Under the pieces are notes generated by a model, which searched no databases, had not been told where the DNA came from, and was given only the letters and a program-made list of their open reading frames with translations. Positions 1-6,034 of a stretch of DNA of 8,436 bases are shown here, one piece after another; the stretch's first letter is position 1; every line of letters starts with the position of its first letter. Source of the DNA: Deltaproteobacteria bacterium (GTDB taxonomy: Bacteria; Desulfobacterota_B; Binatia; UBA9968); assembly GCA_030620935.1 (NCBI GenBank), contig JAUXIP010000070.1:1-8436 (forward strand), given 5' to 3'. The position numbers and the translations under genes were made by a program.

Positions 1-32
1 AGGAAGGTCCTTTAACAAACACGCTTCCCCGC

Positions 33-851
33 ATGGTTGTTTTTCTCTTGCAACCTCTTCTCGGCGCATTACCCGATTCAGCGAAAAAGAGTCTGGAGAA
101 GGCGGTTCAAAGCGCTGCCGTCTTCAGTACGGCCGGAGCCACGGGGTTCAATGTCCTGATCAACATCATTCTTTACCCCGTGGTGATTATGGGGGGGATG
201 GCAATGTGGATGGGAGTGGATGTTCTCTTTAGTCAAAAGAACAATATTTATATTCTCATTGGAGTCCTTTTGGGGCTTCTCGAAGGGGTTTATCGTCTCA
301 AGGAAGGAATTCTCCATGTCAAACCGGCTGAAGAGATGACTTTTCCGGCGGCGTTTTATGGGGCTCCTCTATCCGCCGCATTCAAGGCACTCATGGCCAG
401 ACATGCAGGAGTTATCCGAAACACACCTATTCCCGTGGATGGATTTTATGCGAGAGGGTTTGTGGAGAAGATGGAAAGAGAGAGGCGCTACGGAAATGTC
501 TACACCCTGGAGGATTGGGGGAAGGCTTATTTCCTACGGTTGGAATTTCCGAGAAAGATTCCGGACATCGGACTGCCGGTGAGGTCAAAGCTGTCCGATG
601 AGTTGCCCGACTATGATTATGATTTGGCTTTGAAAAATGGCCATTTTGTCGTCAAAGGGAAGTGTGTGGATGAGCGAGTGAGGCAGATCTCCTCCAGTAT
701 GGGAGCCTTTCCGCCTGAATTTACGACGGTTATCCCCCTGCAGGAAAAAGTACGCGGATTCTCTCAGCGCTTTGGCAACAAGCTCTTAGAGGTTCTTCTC
801 ATAAAAGAGGACAGGCCTCAAAATCGGCAACGGGAGATCAACCATCTCTAG
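33..851 (+). CDS. Two-helix membrane protein with Hsp20-like C-terminal domain (may be 5'-partial)
   Basis: Function is not established. The 272-residue product has an amphipathic N-terminal part, two hydrophobic segments (about residues 41-66 and 72-88) that look like a membrane hairpin, a short linker, and a soluble C-terminal region (about 150-258). That region resembles the alpha-crystallin/Hsp20 fold: beta-strand-like stretches, DYDYDLALKNGHFVVKG near 193-209, then GAFPPEFTTVIPL (224-236) and a closing KLLEVLLIK (250-258), which mirrors the usual Hsp20 ending of FPxxFxxxIPLP followed by a VLEVxLPK-type strand. If this is right, it could be a membrane-tethered small chaperone; that is inference. 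The reading frame stays open to the left edge, and no ribosome binding site sits just before the ATG at 33 (an AGGAAGG lies 25 bases upstream), so the true start may be outside the window. rimI follows 85 bases later on the same strand. Confidence 0.6.
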   Translation: MVVFLLQPLLGALPDSAKKSLEKAVQSAAVFSTAGATGFNVLINIILYPVVIMGGMAMWMGVDVLFSQKNNIYILIGVLLGLLEGVYRLKEGILHVKPAEEMTFPAAFYGAPLSAAFKALMARHAGVIRNTPIPVDGFYARGFVEKMERERRYGNVYTLEDWGKAYFLRLEFPRKIPDIGLPVRSKLSDELPDYDYDLALKNGHFVVKGKCVDERVRQISSSMGAFPPEFTTVIPLQEKVRGFSQRFGNKLLEVLLIKEDRPQNRQREINHL

Positions 852-936
852 CCACAAGCAGACCATCGAGGGGTCGGGAAGGCCATGGGAGAATGGACAC
901 CTCCGTGGCTTTTCTGTTTCTGCCGGCGGAGTTCAT

Positions 937-1371
937 TTGAAGCAGATGAAGCCGTCGGATCTCGATGCCATCATGACAATTGAGAACGCCTCATTTTCTT
1001 CTCCCTGGAGTGCTCGTTTTTTTCTTCAAGAGCTTAAAGTTCCCTGTGCCCGCTCGCTGCTGGCTGTTGAGGGAGAGAAAGCAGTTGGCTACACGATCTA
1101 TTGGCTACTGCCAAGCGAGATCGATATACATAACCTCGCAGTGCATCCGGCCTACCGCCGCCAAGGAATCGGGCGCGCTCTTCTGCAGGCAGTGATCGAA
1201 GAGGCCAAGCGTCGTAGGTCCGTCGGGGTAACGTTGGAGGTCAGAACATCCAATGAGACTGCGCAACGGCTCTACCAGTCTCTCGGATTTGTAGCCAGCG
1301 GCGTTCGGAAAGGGTACTATTCAGACACCGGAGAAGATGCGTTGGCAATGGTGCTTGAATTTGACCGGTGA
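937..1371 (+). CDS. rimI: Ribosomal-protein-alanine N-acetyltransferase RimI (GNAT family)
   Basis: GNAT acetyltransferase that transfers acetyl from acetyl-CoA, in the classic case to the N-terminal alanine of ribosomal protein S18; it acts in the cytoplasm. Length (144 aa) matches RimI. Visible motifs are the N-terminal MKPSDLDAIMTIENASFSSPW (about 4-24) with the PW typical of the family, HNLAVHPAYRRQGIGRALL (65-83) carrying the Q-x-x-G-x-G/A-type pyrophosphate loop that binds acetyl-CoA, LEVRTSN (100-106) with the conserved Glu-101, and RLYQSLGF (111-118) with the conserved tyrosine at 113. TTG at 937 is preferred because CGGAG at 927-931 is well placed for it and too far from the ATG at 946, which would shorten the protein by three residues. 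rimI usually lies beside tsaB; here a membrane protein takes that place. Some RimI-like enzymes acetylate other proteins, so the substrate is less certain than the family. Confidence 0.9.
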   Translation: MKQMKPSDLDAIMTIENASFSSPWSARFFLQELKVPCARSLLAVEGEKAVGYTIYWLLPSEIDIHNLAVHPAYRRQGIGRALLQAVIEEAKRRRSVGVTLEVRTSNETAQRLYQSLGFVASGVRKGYYSDTGEDALAMVLEFDR

Positions 1372-1469
1372 AAGAAGGGAATTTCCGAGGAATATGACTT
1401 AAAGTTTGACTTTATGTTTCTTTGTATAGCCCGTTAGAAATCAAGGATTTAATTTTTTAACATCATCCC

Positions 1470-1499
1470 TTGACGGCCGGGCATCAGATGTTGTATGTT
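1470..1499 (+). promoter_or_regulatory. Candidate sigma70-type promoter for carD
   Basis: TTGACG at 1470-1475 is preceded by CCC and followed 18 bases later by TATGTT (1494-1499), which keeps T, A, T and the final T of the -10 consensus. Transcription would start near 1506, giving a leader of about 230 bases before carD. The -35 box is strong and the -10 box moderate. Confidence 0.5.
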
Positions 1500-1508
1500 G
1501 TAAGTGCT

Positions 1509-1547
1509 TTAGCGAGCGGTCAGATTTTGATGGCCGCTAATTTTTTT
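1509..1547 (+). terminator. Terminator-like hairpin with U-tract inside the carD leader
   Basis: AGCGGTCA (1515-1522) pairs with TGGCCGCT (1531-1538), with one G-U pair and an 8-base loop, and T7 follows at 1541-1547. An alternative, mutually exclusive pairing is TTAGCG (1509-1514) with CGCTAA (1535-1540). It lies just downstream of the predicted carD start point, so it could be an attenuator, the end of a very short RNA, or simply the terminator for transcripts coming from rimI. Confidence 0.5.
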
Positions 1548-1567
1548 GGCTTTTACCCGGGGGGTTA

Positions 1568-1629
1568 GGAAAGATTGTGGCAGTGTCAGTATCATGTTCC
1601 GGTCAATCATGGGTTCCTTTCCTTTTTTT
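1568..1629 (+). promoter_or_regulatory. Second possible leader stem followed by T7
   Basis: GGAAAG (1568-1573) can pair with CTTTCC (1617-1622), and the adjacent GATTG (1573-1577) with CAATC (1604-1608), leaving a bulge on the 3' side. T7 follows at 1623-1629. The loop is long and the pairing imperfect, so this is weaker than the first element, but two hairpin/U-tract units in one leader is notable. Confidence 0.3.
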
Positions 1630-1684
1630 CTCGCTGTTTTCTAAAAAGATTGTTTTTCCCTCCATCTGTTCACGCTACATAGTT

Positions 1685-1708
1685 CGCTGCCCTCAAAACG
1701 GGGTAGCG
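1685..1708 (+). promoter_or_regulatory. Hairpin just upstream of the carD ribosome binding site
   Basis: CGCTGCCC (1685-1692) pairs with GGGTAGCG (1701-1708), including one G-U pair, around an 8-base loop. A G-run follows it and the carD Shine-Dalgarno sequence begins 20 bases later. There is no U-tract, so it is not a terminator; it may shape translation start or mRNA stability. Confidence 0.4.
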
Positions 1709-1727
1709 GGGGGTTATTTTCTTCTTT

Positions 1728-1732
1728 GGAGG
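1728..1732 (+). promoter_or_regulatory. Ribosome binding site deciding the carD start
   Basis: A full GGAGG with a five-base spacer to ATG 1738. It rules out the in-frame TTG at 1726, which would add four residues and overlap the site. Confidence 0.85.
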
Positions 1733-1737
1733 TAATT

Positions 1738-2220
1738 ATGTTTAAAGTTGGAGAAAAAGTTGTGTATCCTGCTCATGGAGTAGGAGAGATTGAGGCCATT
1801 CGCACTCAGGTTATTTCCGGGACGGAGAAGAGATTTTATATGCTGCGCATTCTCGACAGTGATATGAAAATCATGATCCCTATCGAGAATGTGCAGTCCG
1901 TCGGGTTGCGGAAGGTCATTGATAGAAATATGGTATCTCAGGTTTATAAGGTTTTGCGGCAGAAGAAGATTCAAGCGGATCAGCAGACATGTAATCGACG
2001 TTACCGAGAATACACGGAGAAGATAAAGACCGGCTCCATTCTTGAGATCGCCAAGGTATTGCGTGATCTTTTTGTTCTTAAAGCCGATAAAGAGCTTTCC
2101 TTTGGGGAACGGAAGATGTTGGACACTGCGCGGAATCTACTCGTCAAAGAACTCTCCGTTGCCCGTTCCCACTCGGAAGAAAAGATCATGGAGGAGCTGC
2201 GTCACATCTTCACTCACTAG
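1738..2220 (+). CDS. carD: CarD/CdnL family transcription regulator with Trp-to-Cys change at the DNA-wedge position
   Basis: CarD/CdnL proteins bind the RNA polymerase beta subunit through an N-terminal Tudor-like RID domain and stabilise the open promoter complex through a helical C-terminal domain. The 160-residue product shows FKVGEKVVYPAHGVGEIE at 2-19 (RID start), MIPIENVQSVGLR around 45-57, and a helical domain with NRRYREYTEKIKTGS (86-100) and LSFGERKMLDTARNLLVKEL, very close to CdnL of Myxococcus xanthus as I recall it. The ATG at 1738 is chosen because GGAGG (1728-1732) lies five bases before it; the frame can be read back to a TTG at 1726, but that would lie on top of the ribosome binding site. 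Odd feature: the highly conserved tryptophan just before NRRYRE (Trp-85 in Mycobacterium CarD) is Cys-85 here, codon TGT at 1990-1992. The gene has its own promoter, leader and terminator, so it appears to be a single transcription unit. Confidence 0.95.
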   Translation: MFKVGEKVVYPAHGVGEIEAIRTQVISGTEKRFYMLRILDSDMKIMIPIENVQSVGLRKVIDRNMVSQVYKVLRQKKIQADQQTCNRRYREYTEKIKTGSILEIAKVLRDLFVLKADKELSFGERKMLDTARNLLVKELSVARSHSEEKIMEELRHIFTH

Positions 2221-2249
2221 GACTTCTTGGGGTCATCGCGCGGAATCGA

Positions 2250-2286
2250 AAGGGTCGAGGGGAAAACCTCTCGGCCCTTGTTTTTT
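2250..2286 (+). terminator. Strong intrinsic terminator after carD
   Basis: A 13-base-pair stem (2250-2262 with 2267-2279, containing two G-U pairs) closed by an AAAA loop is followed by G and then T6 at 2281-2286. It begins 30 bases after the carD stop. It ends only 17 bases before the ispD start codon, leaving little room for a separate ispD promoter downstream of it. Confidence 0.92.
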
Positions 2287-2303
2287 AGGATCATGGAAGC
2301 TCT

Positions 2304-3002
2304 ATGGGGGTAAATGCCGTAATCGTTGCAGCGGGCGAAGGGAAGAGAATGGGGGGGAGTATTCCTAAACCATTCCTGTCAGTAGGTGGTCAGCCCCTGA
2401 TCCTCCGCACGCTGGCTCGTTTTTTTGAGTCCCAGACGGTCCAAAAGATCATCGTGGTTGTGGCACAAGAGGAGATATCGAGGTGTCAAAGTCTTATTCA
2501 GTCAAACCCTGGCCTGAGTAGGATGGAATGTCTCTTGCAGCCGGGAGGGACTAGACGACAAGATTCAGTGAGCCAGGGGCTGATGCGGCTGGACGCTGAT
2601 TGCGAAGTGGTTGTGATTCACGACGGGGCCCGGCCTCTGATATCTCCCTCTCTCATCGATCGGTGCGTCGAGGCGGCATTTAAAGATGGCGCCGTGGTAG
2701 TCGGCATCCCTGTGAGGGACACGATCAAAATCGTGTCCTCGGATCGACATGTCCGGGAAACTCCCGCAAGAGATTCTCTTTGGGAAATTCAGACGCCGCA
2801 GGTTTTCCGCGCCGAGCTCATCCGAGAGGCCTATAGCCGGGCCGCTCGGGAAGGTACGGAAGCAACCGACGACGCGATGCTTGTGGAGCGTTTGGGAAAA
2901 AGTGTCACCCTTTTAGAAGGGCACCGAACAAACATTAAGATAACAGTCCCTGAGGATCTCGTGTTCGTCGAAGCTTTGCTCCGCGAACGGCTGGTTCCTT
3001 AG
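2304..3002 (+). CDS. ispD: 2-C-methyl-D-erythritol 4-phosphate cytidylyltransferase IspD
   Basis: Third step of the MEP isoprenoid pathway: MEP plus CTP gives CDP-methylerythritol and pyrophosphate, in the cytoplasm. The 232-residue length is standard. Motifs in order: nucleotide-binding loop AAGEGKRMGG (9-18) with Arg-15, then KPF with Lys-22; VVIHDGARPLIS (103-114); IPVRDTIK (135-142); EIQTPQVFR (161-169); ATDDAMLVE (187-195); and NIKITVPEDL (210-219) with the conserved Lys. All signature parts are present and intact. Start ATG 2304 has GGAAG at 2295-2299 before it. The next MEP gene, ispF, often fused or adjacent to ispD, is not here: the next gene is larE on the opposite strand. The coding sequence contains a perfect 9-base-pair inverted repeat at 2717-2738. 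How it is transcribed is unclear because a strong terminator sits just upstream. Confidence 0.96.
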   Translation: MGVNAVIVAAGEGKRMGGSIPKPFLSVGGQPLILRTLARFFESQTVQKIIVVVAQEEISRCQSLIQSNPGLSRMECLLQPGGTRRQDSVSQGLMRLDADCEVVVIHDGARPLISPSLIDRCVEAAFKDGAVVVGIPVRDTIKIVSSDRHVRETPARDSLWEIQTPQVFRAELIREAYSRAAREGTEATDDAMLVERLGKSVTLLEGHRTNIKITVPEDLVFVEALLRERLVP

Positions 3003-3811
3003 AGGGCTTTATTCCCTAGGGGCTCGTTCATGCTCCCTGTTCGATAACCCTGGAGGTCCAGGCTGACAAAACTGAACCCGATTTCCTTGAATCTCTGCAC
3101 GACCGCCTCTCTGACAGCGGGGTCGAAGAAGCGGTTCATTTCATCTCGGCTTACTTCGAGTCGGACCGACTCTCCGTGATATCGGACGCGAAATTCCCGG
3201 AACCGAAGTCCCTGCAGAAACTGTTCGCAAGCAGCGATCCTCTCCAGTCTTTCCCGGTTAATTTCAATACCGTAAGGAAAACGGGAAGAGAGACAAGCGA
3301 TCGCAGGTTTATTCCAAGAGGGAAGGTCAAGCTCGCGACTGTATTTACGGATATCTTCCTTGGTCAATTTTGCTTCCACCAAAGGGTGGCGAATGCGCCA
3401 TTCCTTTGCCGACTTCAGTCCAGGGCGATGATCCTTCAAATCGTCTAGATTGGTCCCGTCTACAACCGTAGTCAGACCTAAGCGATCGGCCTCCAGCCGG
3501 CAGATGCGGTAAAGTTCATCTTTGCAGAAATAGCAGCGGTTGACGGGATTCTTGGCGAAAGAGGGGTTGTCCAACTCATGAGAGGTAATAATTCTATGTT
3601 GACATCCTATCATCCCTGCCAACTCTTTGGCTGCCTCGAGCTCTCCCGGCGGTGCGGTAGGGGAAGATGCGGTAACCGCAACGGCATGATTGCCTAAAAC
3701 CGCGTGAGCAACTTTGAGTAGAAAAGTGGAATCTACACCTCCCGAAAAGGCGACTATGACTCCTTCTATCTGTTTGAGGAGATCTTTTAATTCTTCAAAC
3801 TTTGCATCCAT
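2999..3811 (-). CDS. larE: LarE-type ATP-dependent sacrificial sulfur transferase (PP-loop)
   Basis: LarE proteins adenylate a substrate carboxylate and insert sulfur; in lactate racemase maturation they convert the carboxyls of a pyridinium dicarboxylate mononucleotide to thiocarboxyls for the nickel-pincer cofactor. Length 270 aa fits. Visible: PP-loop AFSGGVDST (21-29), [10 protein letters not shown] (92-101), [15 protein letters not shown] (117-131), the [14 protein letters not shown] [15 protein letters not shown] (141-155), and [14 protein letters not shown] (168-181), whose Cys-173 sits where the sacrificial cysteine of Lactobacillus LarE (Cys-176) is expected. ATG at 3811 is supported by GGAAG six bases upstream. 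No larA, larB or larC is in the window, so the true substrate may differ; many genomes carry LarE relatives without lactate racemase. Its start lies inside the end of cysK (25-base overlap), implying translational coupling. Its stop overlaps the ispD stop by four bases, tail to tail. Confidence 0.88.
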   Translation of the reverse strand: MDAKFEELKDLLKQIEGVIVAFSGGVDSTFLLKVAHAVLGNHAVAVTASSPTAPPGELEAAKELAGMIGCQHRIITSHELDNPSFAKNPVNRCYFCKDELYRICRLEADRLGLTTVVDGTNLDDLKDHRPGLKSAKEWRIRHPLVEAKLTKEDIRKYSRELDLPSWNKPAIACLSSRFPYGIEINRERLERIAACEQFLQGLRFREFRVRYHGESVRLEVSRDEMNRFFDPAVREAVVQRFKEIGFSFVSLDLQGYRTGSMNEPLGNKAL

Positions 3812-4740
3812 TGGTGTCTTCCAAAGACGTCTGTACTGAGATAGCGCTCGCCCGTATCTGCAAGAAATGTGACAACGACATGTCCCTTGCCCAGCCTATT
3901 CGCAGCCTTGAGGGCAGCACAACATGCGGCTCCCGAAGAAATTCCTACAAACAATCCCTCCTCCGAAGCTAGTTTTCGGGTACAAAGAGCAGCCTCCTCG
4001 TCGCTGACCGTAATGACCTCGTCGTAAATCCGCGTATTGAGAACCTCCGGGATGAAACCTGCCCCGATACCTTGGATTTTGTGGTATCCAGGTTGTCCTC
4101 CGGAAAGGACAGGAGAGGCTGCTGGTTCCACGGCAAAGATCTTGATGTCTTTCATCTTGTCTTTGAGAACTTCGCCGACCCCTGTAATGGTGCCTCCTGT
4201 TCCCACTCCCGATACCAGCGCGTCGATTCGTTTGAACTGTTTGAGGAGTTCCAATGCTGTTGTGCGGCGATGAATCTCCGGATTCGCCGGATTGCTGAAT
4301 TGTTGGGGCATGAAGTAATCCGGATGCTCCGAGAGAATCTCCTCGGCTTTGCGTATAGCGCCTCCCATTCCCTTGGTGTCCGGTGTCAGAATAACGGTTG
4401 CCCCGTAGGCTGCAAGAAGACTGCGTCGTTCTTCACTCATGGTATCGGGCATGGTAAGGATAAGACGGTATCCCTTGACAGCGGCTACCAAAGCGAGTCC
4501 GATGCCGGTATTACCGCTGGTCGGCTCAACGATGGTAGCCCCGGGACGCAGTCTGTGTTCATGCTCGGCTGTCTCAATCATGCTGAGACAGATCCGGTCT
4601 TTAACTGAGCCTCCGGGGTTAAAAGACTCCAACTTTCCCCAGACCTCGGCGTCATTCTTGTCAGGGAGGTTTCGCAGTTTGACGACTGGGGTGGAGCCGA
4701 TGAGATCCAGGATGGATCGGGCGCCATTCAAACGTGACAC
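3787..4740 (-). CDS. cysK: Cysteine synthase (O-acetylserine sulfhydrylase), PLP-dependent
   Basis: Makes L-cysteine from O-acetylserine and sulfide using pyridoxal phosphate, in the cytoplasm. From GTG 4740 the product is 317 aa, the normal size. In order: [10 protein letters not shown] (13-22); NPGGSVKDR (41-49) with the Schiff-base Lys-47; [11 protein letters not shown] (73-83), the substrate-binding loop; [12 protein letters not shown] (178-189), the PLP phosphate loop; and GISSGAAC (267-274) with the serine that contacts the pyridine nitrogen. The frame extends further upstream to 5007, but that part lies antisense to the glycosyltransferase and has no family similarity, so GTG 4740 is preferred; its ribosome binding site is poor (only an AAAGAG-like stretch). 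The C-terminal residues overlap larE. A minus-strand promoter lies about 50-80 bases upstream. CysK, CysM and cystathionine beta-synthase relatives are close; cysteine synthase is the best call. Confidence 0.93.
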   Translation of the reverse strand: MSRLNGARSILDLIGSTPVVKLRNLPDKNDAEVWGKLESFNPGGSVKDRICLSMIETAEHEHRLRPGATIVEPTSGNTGIGLALVAAVKGYRLILTMPDTMSEERRSLLAAYGATVILTPDTKGMGGAIRKAEEILSEHPDYFMPQQFSNPANPEIHRRTTALELLKQFKRIDALVSGVGTGGTITGVGEVLKDKMKDIKIFAVEPAASPVLSGGQPGYHKIQGIGAGFIPEVLNTRIYDEVITVSDEEAALCTRKLASEEGLFVGISSGAACCAALKAANRLGKGHVVVTFLADTGERYLSTDVFGRHQWMQSLKN

Positions 4741-4794
4741 AGTTTTTGCTCTTTCTCTCGGTCTCAAAAAGTTTCTAAGTGAAAGTCGACTTAT

Positions 4795-4821
4795 GCTATA
4801 TTTTTGTCTTGGGAAAGTCAA
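4795..4821 (-). promoter_or_regulatory. Candidate sigma70-type promoter for cysK-larE
   Basis: On the minus strand TTGACT (4821-4816) is followed after 15 bases by TATAGC (4800-4795), or after 17 bases by TAGCAT. Start of transcription would be near 4788, about 48 bases before the cysK GTG. The -35 box overlaps the ribosome binding region of the divergent glycosyltransferase gene. Spacing is short for the better -10 match. Confidence 0.45.
4797..4802 (+). promoter_or_regulatory. Possible -10 box for the glycosyltransferase gene
   Basis: TATATT matches five of six -10 consensus bases and would start an RNA near 4809, leaving almost no leader. No good -35 box is visible 16-18 bases upstream. 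It overlaps the -10 box of the divergent cysK promoter. Confidence 0.25.
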
Positions 4822-5868
4822 TTGAAACGCACTCCGGTAGCAAGAGCGCAAGCCATTTGGAACAAGGTCCTCGCCATCTTCCCGGGAGCGCTGGGAGACT
4901 TCATCTGTTTTCTCCCGGCGCTGAAAACGCTCGCAGCCGATAGAACTTTGGATCTCTTGGCGCGAACGGAATACGGAGATCTTGCTCCAACGACGGTTCA
5001 GGTGCATTCACTGGAGCGCTACGAAATCAGCAGGCTTTTTGTTGCCGGCGCTGAAGATGATGAGAGACTTAAAAGCTTCTTCAGCCGTTATCGGTTTGTT
5101 TACTCATGGATGGGAAGCCGTGAGCCGGATTTCGTCAGGCGTCTTCAAGTTTTGTCCAAGGGCAGAATTCGTGTCTTTCCTTTCCGTCCACCCAGGTCAG
5201 AGATGCACATCTCGGATTACTATCTCTCCTGTGTCGAGGCCAAGTGCTCAAGAAAAATCATGCCGGCTTTTCCGTTCCATTGCAGCGCTCTGAACTGGAG
5301 TTGGCAGTTTTGTCGGCAGAGTGGACTGGAAGGGAAAAAAATCCTCGCCTTGGCTCCTGGGAGTGGCGCTAAGGAGAAGAATTGGCCCGTCCAGTTTTAT
5401 CGGGTCGTGGCTGAGTGGTGGGAGAAAAAGTTGGGCGGTAAGGTCCTGGTTGTTTTAGGTCCAACCGAAGAAGACCGGAAAGAGGAAGCATTCTGGAGTA
5501 ATGCCCTGGTAGTGCGCGGCTTGGATTTGGGCAAGCTGGCGGCTTTGTTGACTCGGTGTCATCTCTACGTAGGCAACGATAGCGGCGTTACTCATCTCTC
5601 AGCGGCTCTTGGGGTTGAGACCATCGCCCTTTTTGGCCCGACCGATCCGTCTGAGTGGGCTCCTCGTGGAGAGAGGGTTACAGTGATTACGCGAAAAATC
5701 TCGTGTTCCCCTTGTGCCGATTCGGTCAGGAAGCTTTGTTCGCATCGCGAATGTCTAACAGACCTGAGTCCGTCCAACGTTTTGATAAGAATAGAGGAGG
5801 TGTTGATGACGGCTTCACGAGGCCCTGATGGCGCCTCTCTTCTTGACAAGGAGGGGTGCAGCGATTAG
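4822..5868 (+). CDS. Glycosyltransferase family 9 (ADP-heptose:LPS heptosyltransferase-like)
   Basis: GT9 enzymes transfer heptose from a nucleotide sugar to the lipopolysaccharide inner core on the cytoplasmic face of the inner membrane. The 348-residue product shows the two-Rossmann GT-B plan: [20 protein letters not shown] (15-34) with the GxLGD motif; [15 protein letters not shown] (175-189), opening the C-terminal half; [17 protein letters not shown] (249-265), the donor-site D-S-G-x-x-H motif; and [12 protein letters not shown] (270-281). Four cysteines follow at 295, 298, 306 and 311, a pattern common at the end of family members. TTG 4822 is chosen because GGGAAAG (4811-4817) precedes it; a TTG at 4804 in the same frame has no good site. 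The acceptor cannot be read from sequence, and no lipid A or core genes flank it, so the symbol is left blank. Its last residues contain the candidate promoter for the DUF1844-htrA unit. Confidence 0.88.
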   Translation: MKRTPVARAQAIWNKVLAIFPGALGDFICFLPALKTLAADRTLDLLARTEYGDLAPTTVQVHSLERYEISRLFVAGAEDDERLKSFFSRYRFVYSWMGSREPDFVRRLQVLSKGRIRVFPFRPPRSEMHISDYYLSCVEAKCSRKIMPAFPFHCSALNWSWQFCRQSGLEGKKILALAPGSGAKEKNWPVQFYRVVAEWWEKKLGGKVLVVLGPTEEDRKEEAFWSNALVVRGLDLGKLAALLTRCHLYVGNDSGVTHLSAALGVETIALFGPTDPSEWAPRGERVTVITRKISCSPCADSVRKLCSHRECLTDLSPSNVLIRIEEVLMTASRGPDGASLLDKEGCSD

Positions 5869-5871
5869 AGT
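5843..5871 (+). promoter_or_regulatory. Candidate promoter for the DUF1844-htrA unit
   Basis: A consensus TTGACA (5843-5848) within the end of the glycosyltransferase gene is followed after exactly 17 bases by TAGAGT (5866-5871), four of six -10 matches. A perfect TATAAT also lies at 5872-5877, but 23 bases from the TTGACA. The leader to the DUF1844 start would be about 155 bases. Confidence 0.45.
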
Positions 5872-6034
5872 TATAATTTAGCCTTATCAGCAGTTTTTGG
5901 TGCACTATTTTTACTCTGCGACCGCTAGACCCACTGCTTATTGAGGGAAGTGCCTGGAAAGCGTTCCGGCCTGTAGGTTGACGAAAGTCCGGGCATTTTC
6001 CTTTTCAAACCTCAGTAGATATCCGGAGGTTCTT

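Larger units (their letters stand above)
1372..1737 (+). other. Intergenic region with the carD promoter and structured leader
   Basis: This 366-base stretch has no credible protein gene on either strand. Its first half is AT-rich. It holds a sigma70-like promoter (1470-1499), a hairpin followed by seven T (1515-1547), a second, weaker long-range pairing also followed by seven T (1568-1629), and an 8-base-pair hairpin (1685-1708) shortly before the carD ribosome binding site. A TTGACT at 1406 and TATAGC at 1425 also occur, but only 13 bases apart. I do not recognise a known riboswitch class in it. Confidence 0.7.

Noticed and set aside
1406..1430. TTGACT and TATAGC as an upstream promoter.
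   Set aside because: The spacer is only 13 bases, too short for sigma70 promoters.
1438..1458. AAATC/GATTT stem followed by T6 as a rimI terminator.
   Set aside because: Five mostly A-T pairs with a three-base loop are too weak; the element at 1515-1547 is the better candidate.
1726..1737. Longer carD beginning at TTG 1726.
   Set aside because: The TTG overlaps the GGAGG that serves ATG 1738, and family members start at the FKVGEKVVYP segment.
4072..4608. 178-residue plus-strand frame opposite cysK.
   Set aside because: It lies wholly antisense to a gene with complete family motifs and shows no recognisable domain; a shadow frame.
4741..5007. N-terminal extension of the cysK frame up to 5007.
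   Set aside because: It is antisense to the glycosyltransferase coding start, crosses the predicted cysK promoter and has no resemblance to the cysteine synthase N-terminus.
5978..6005. The stretch ACGAAAGTCCGGGC resembles the GAGGAAAGTCCGGGC signature of RNase P RNA.
   Set aside because: The rest of the RNA, about 300-400 bases, would have to run through the DUF1844 gene, and no other RNase P core elements or pairing partners are visible nearby.
5978..6034. Longer DUF1844 protein from TTG 5978.
   Set aside because: The ATG at 6035 has an ideal ribosome binding site and the extra residues are not part of the family.
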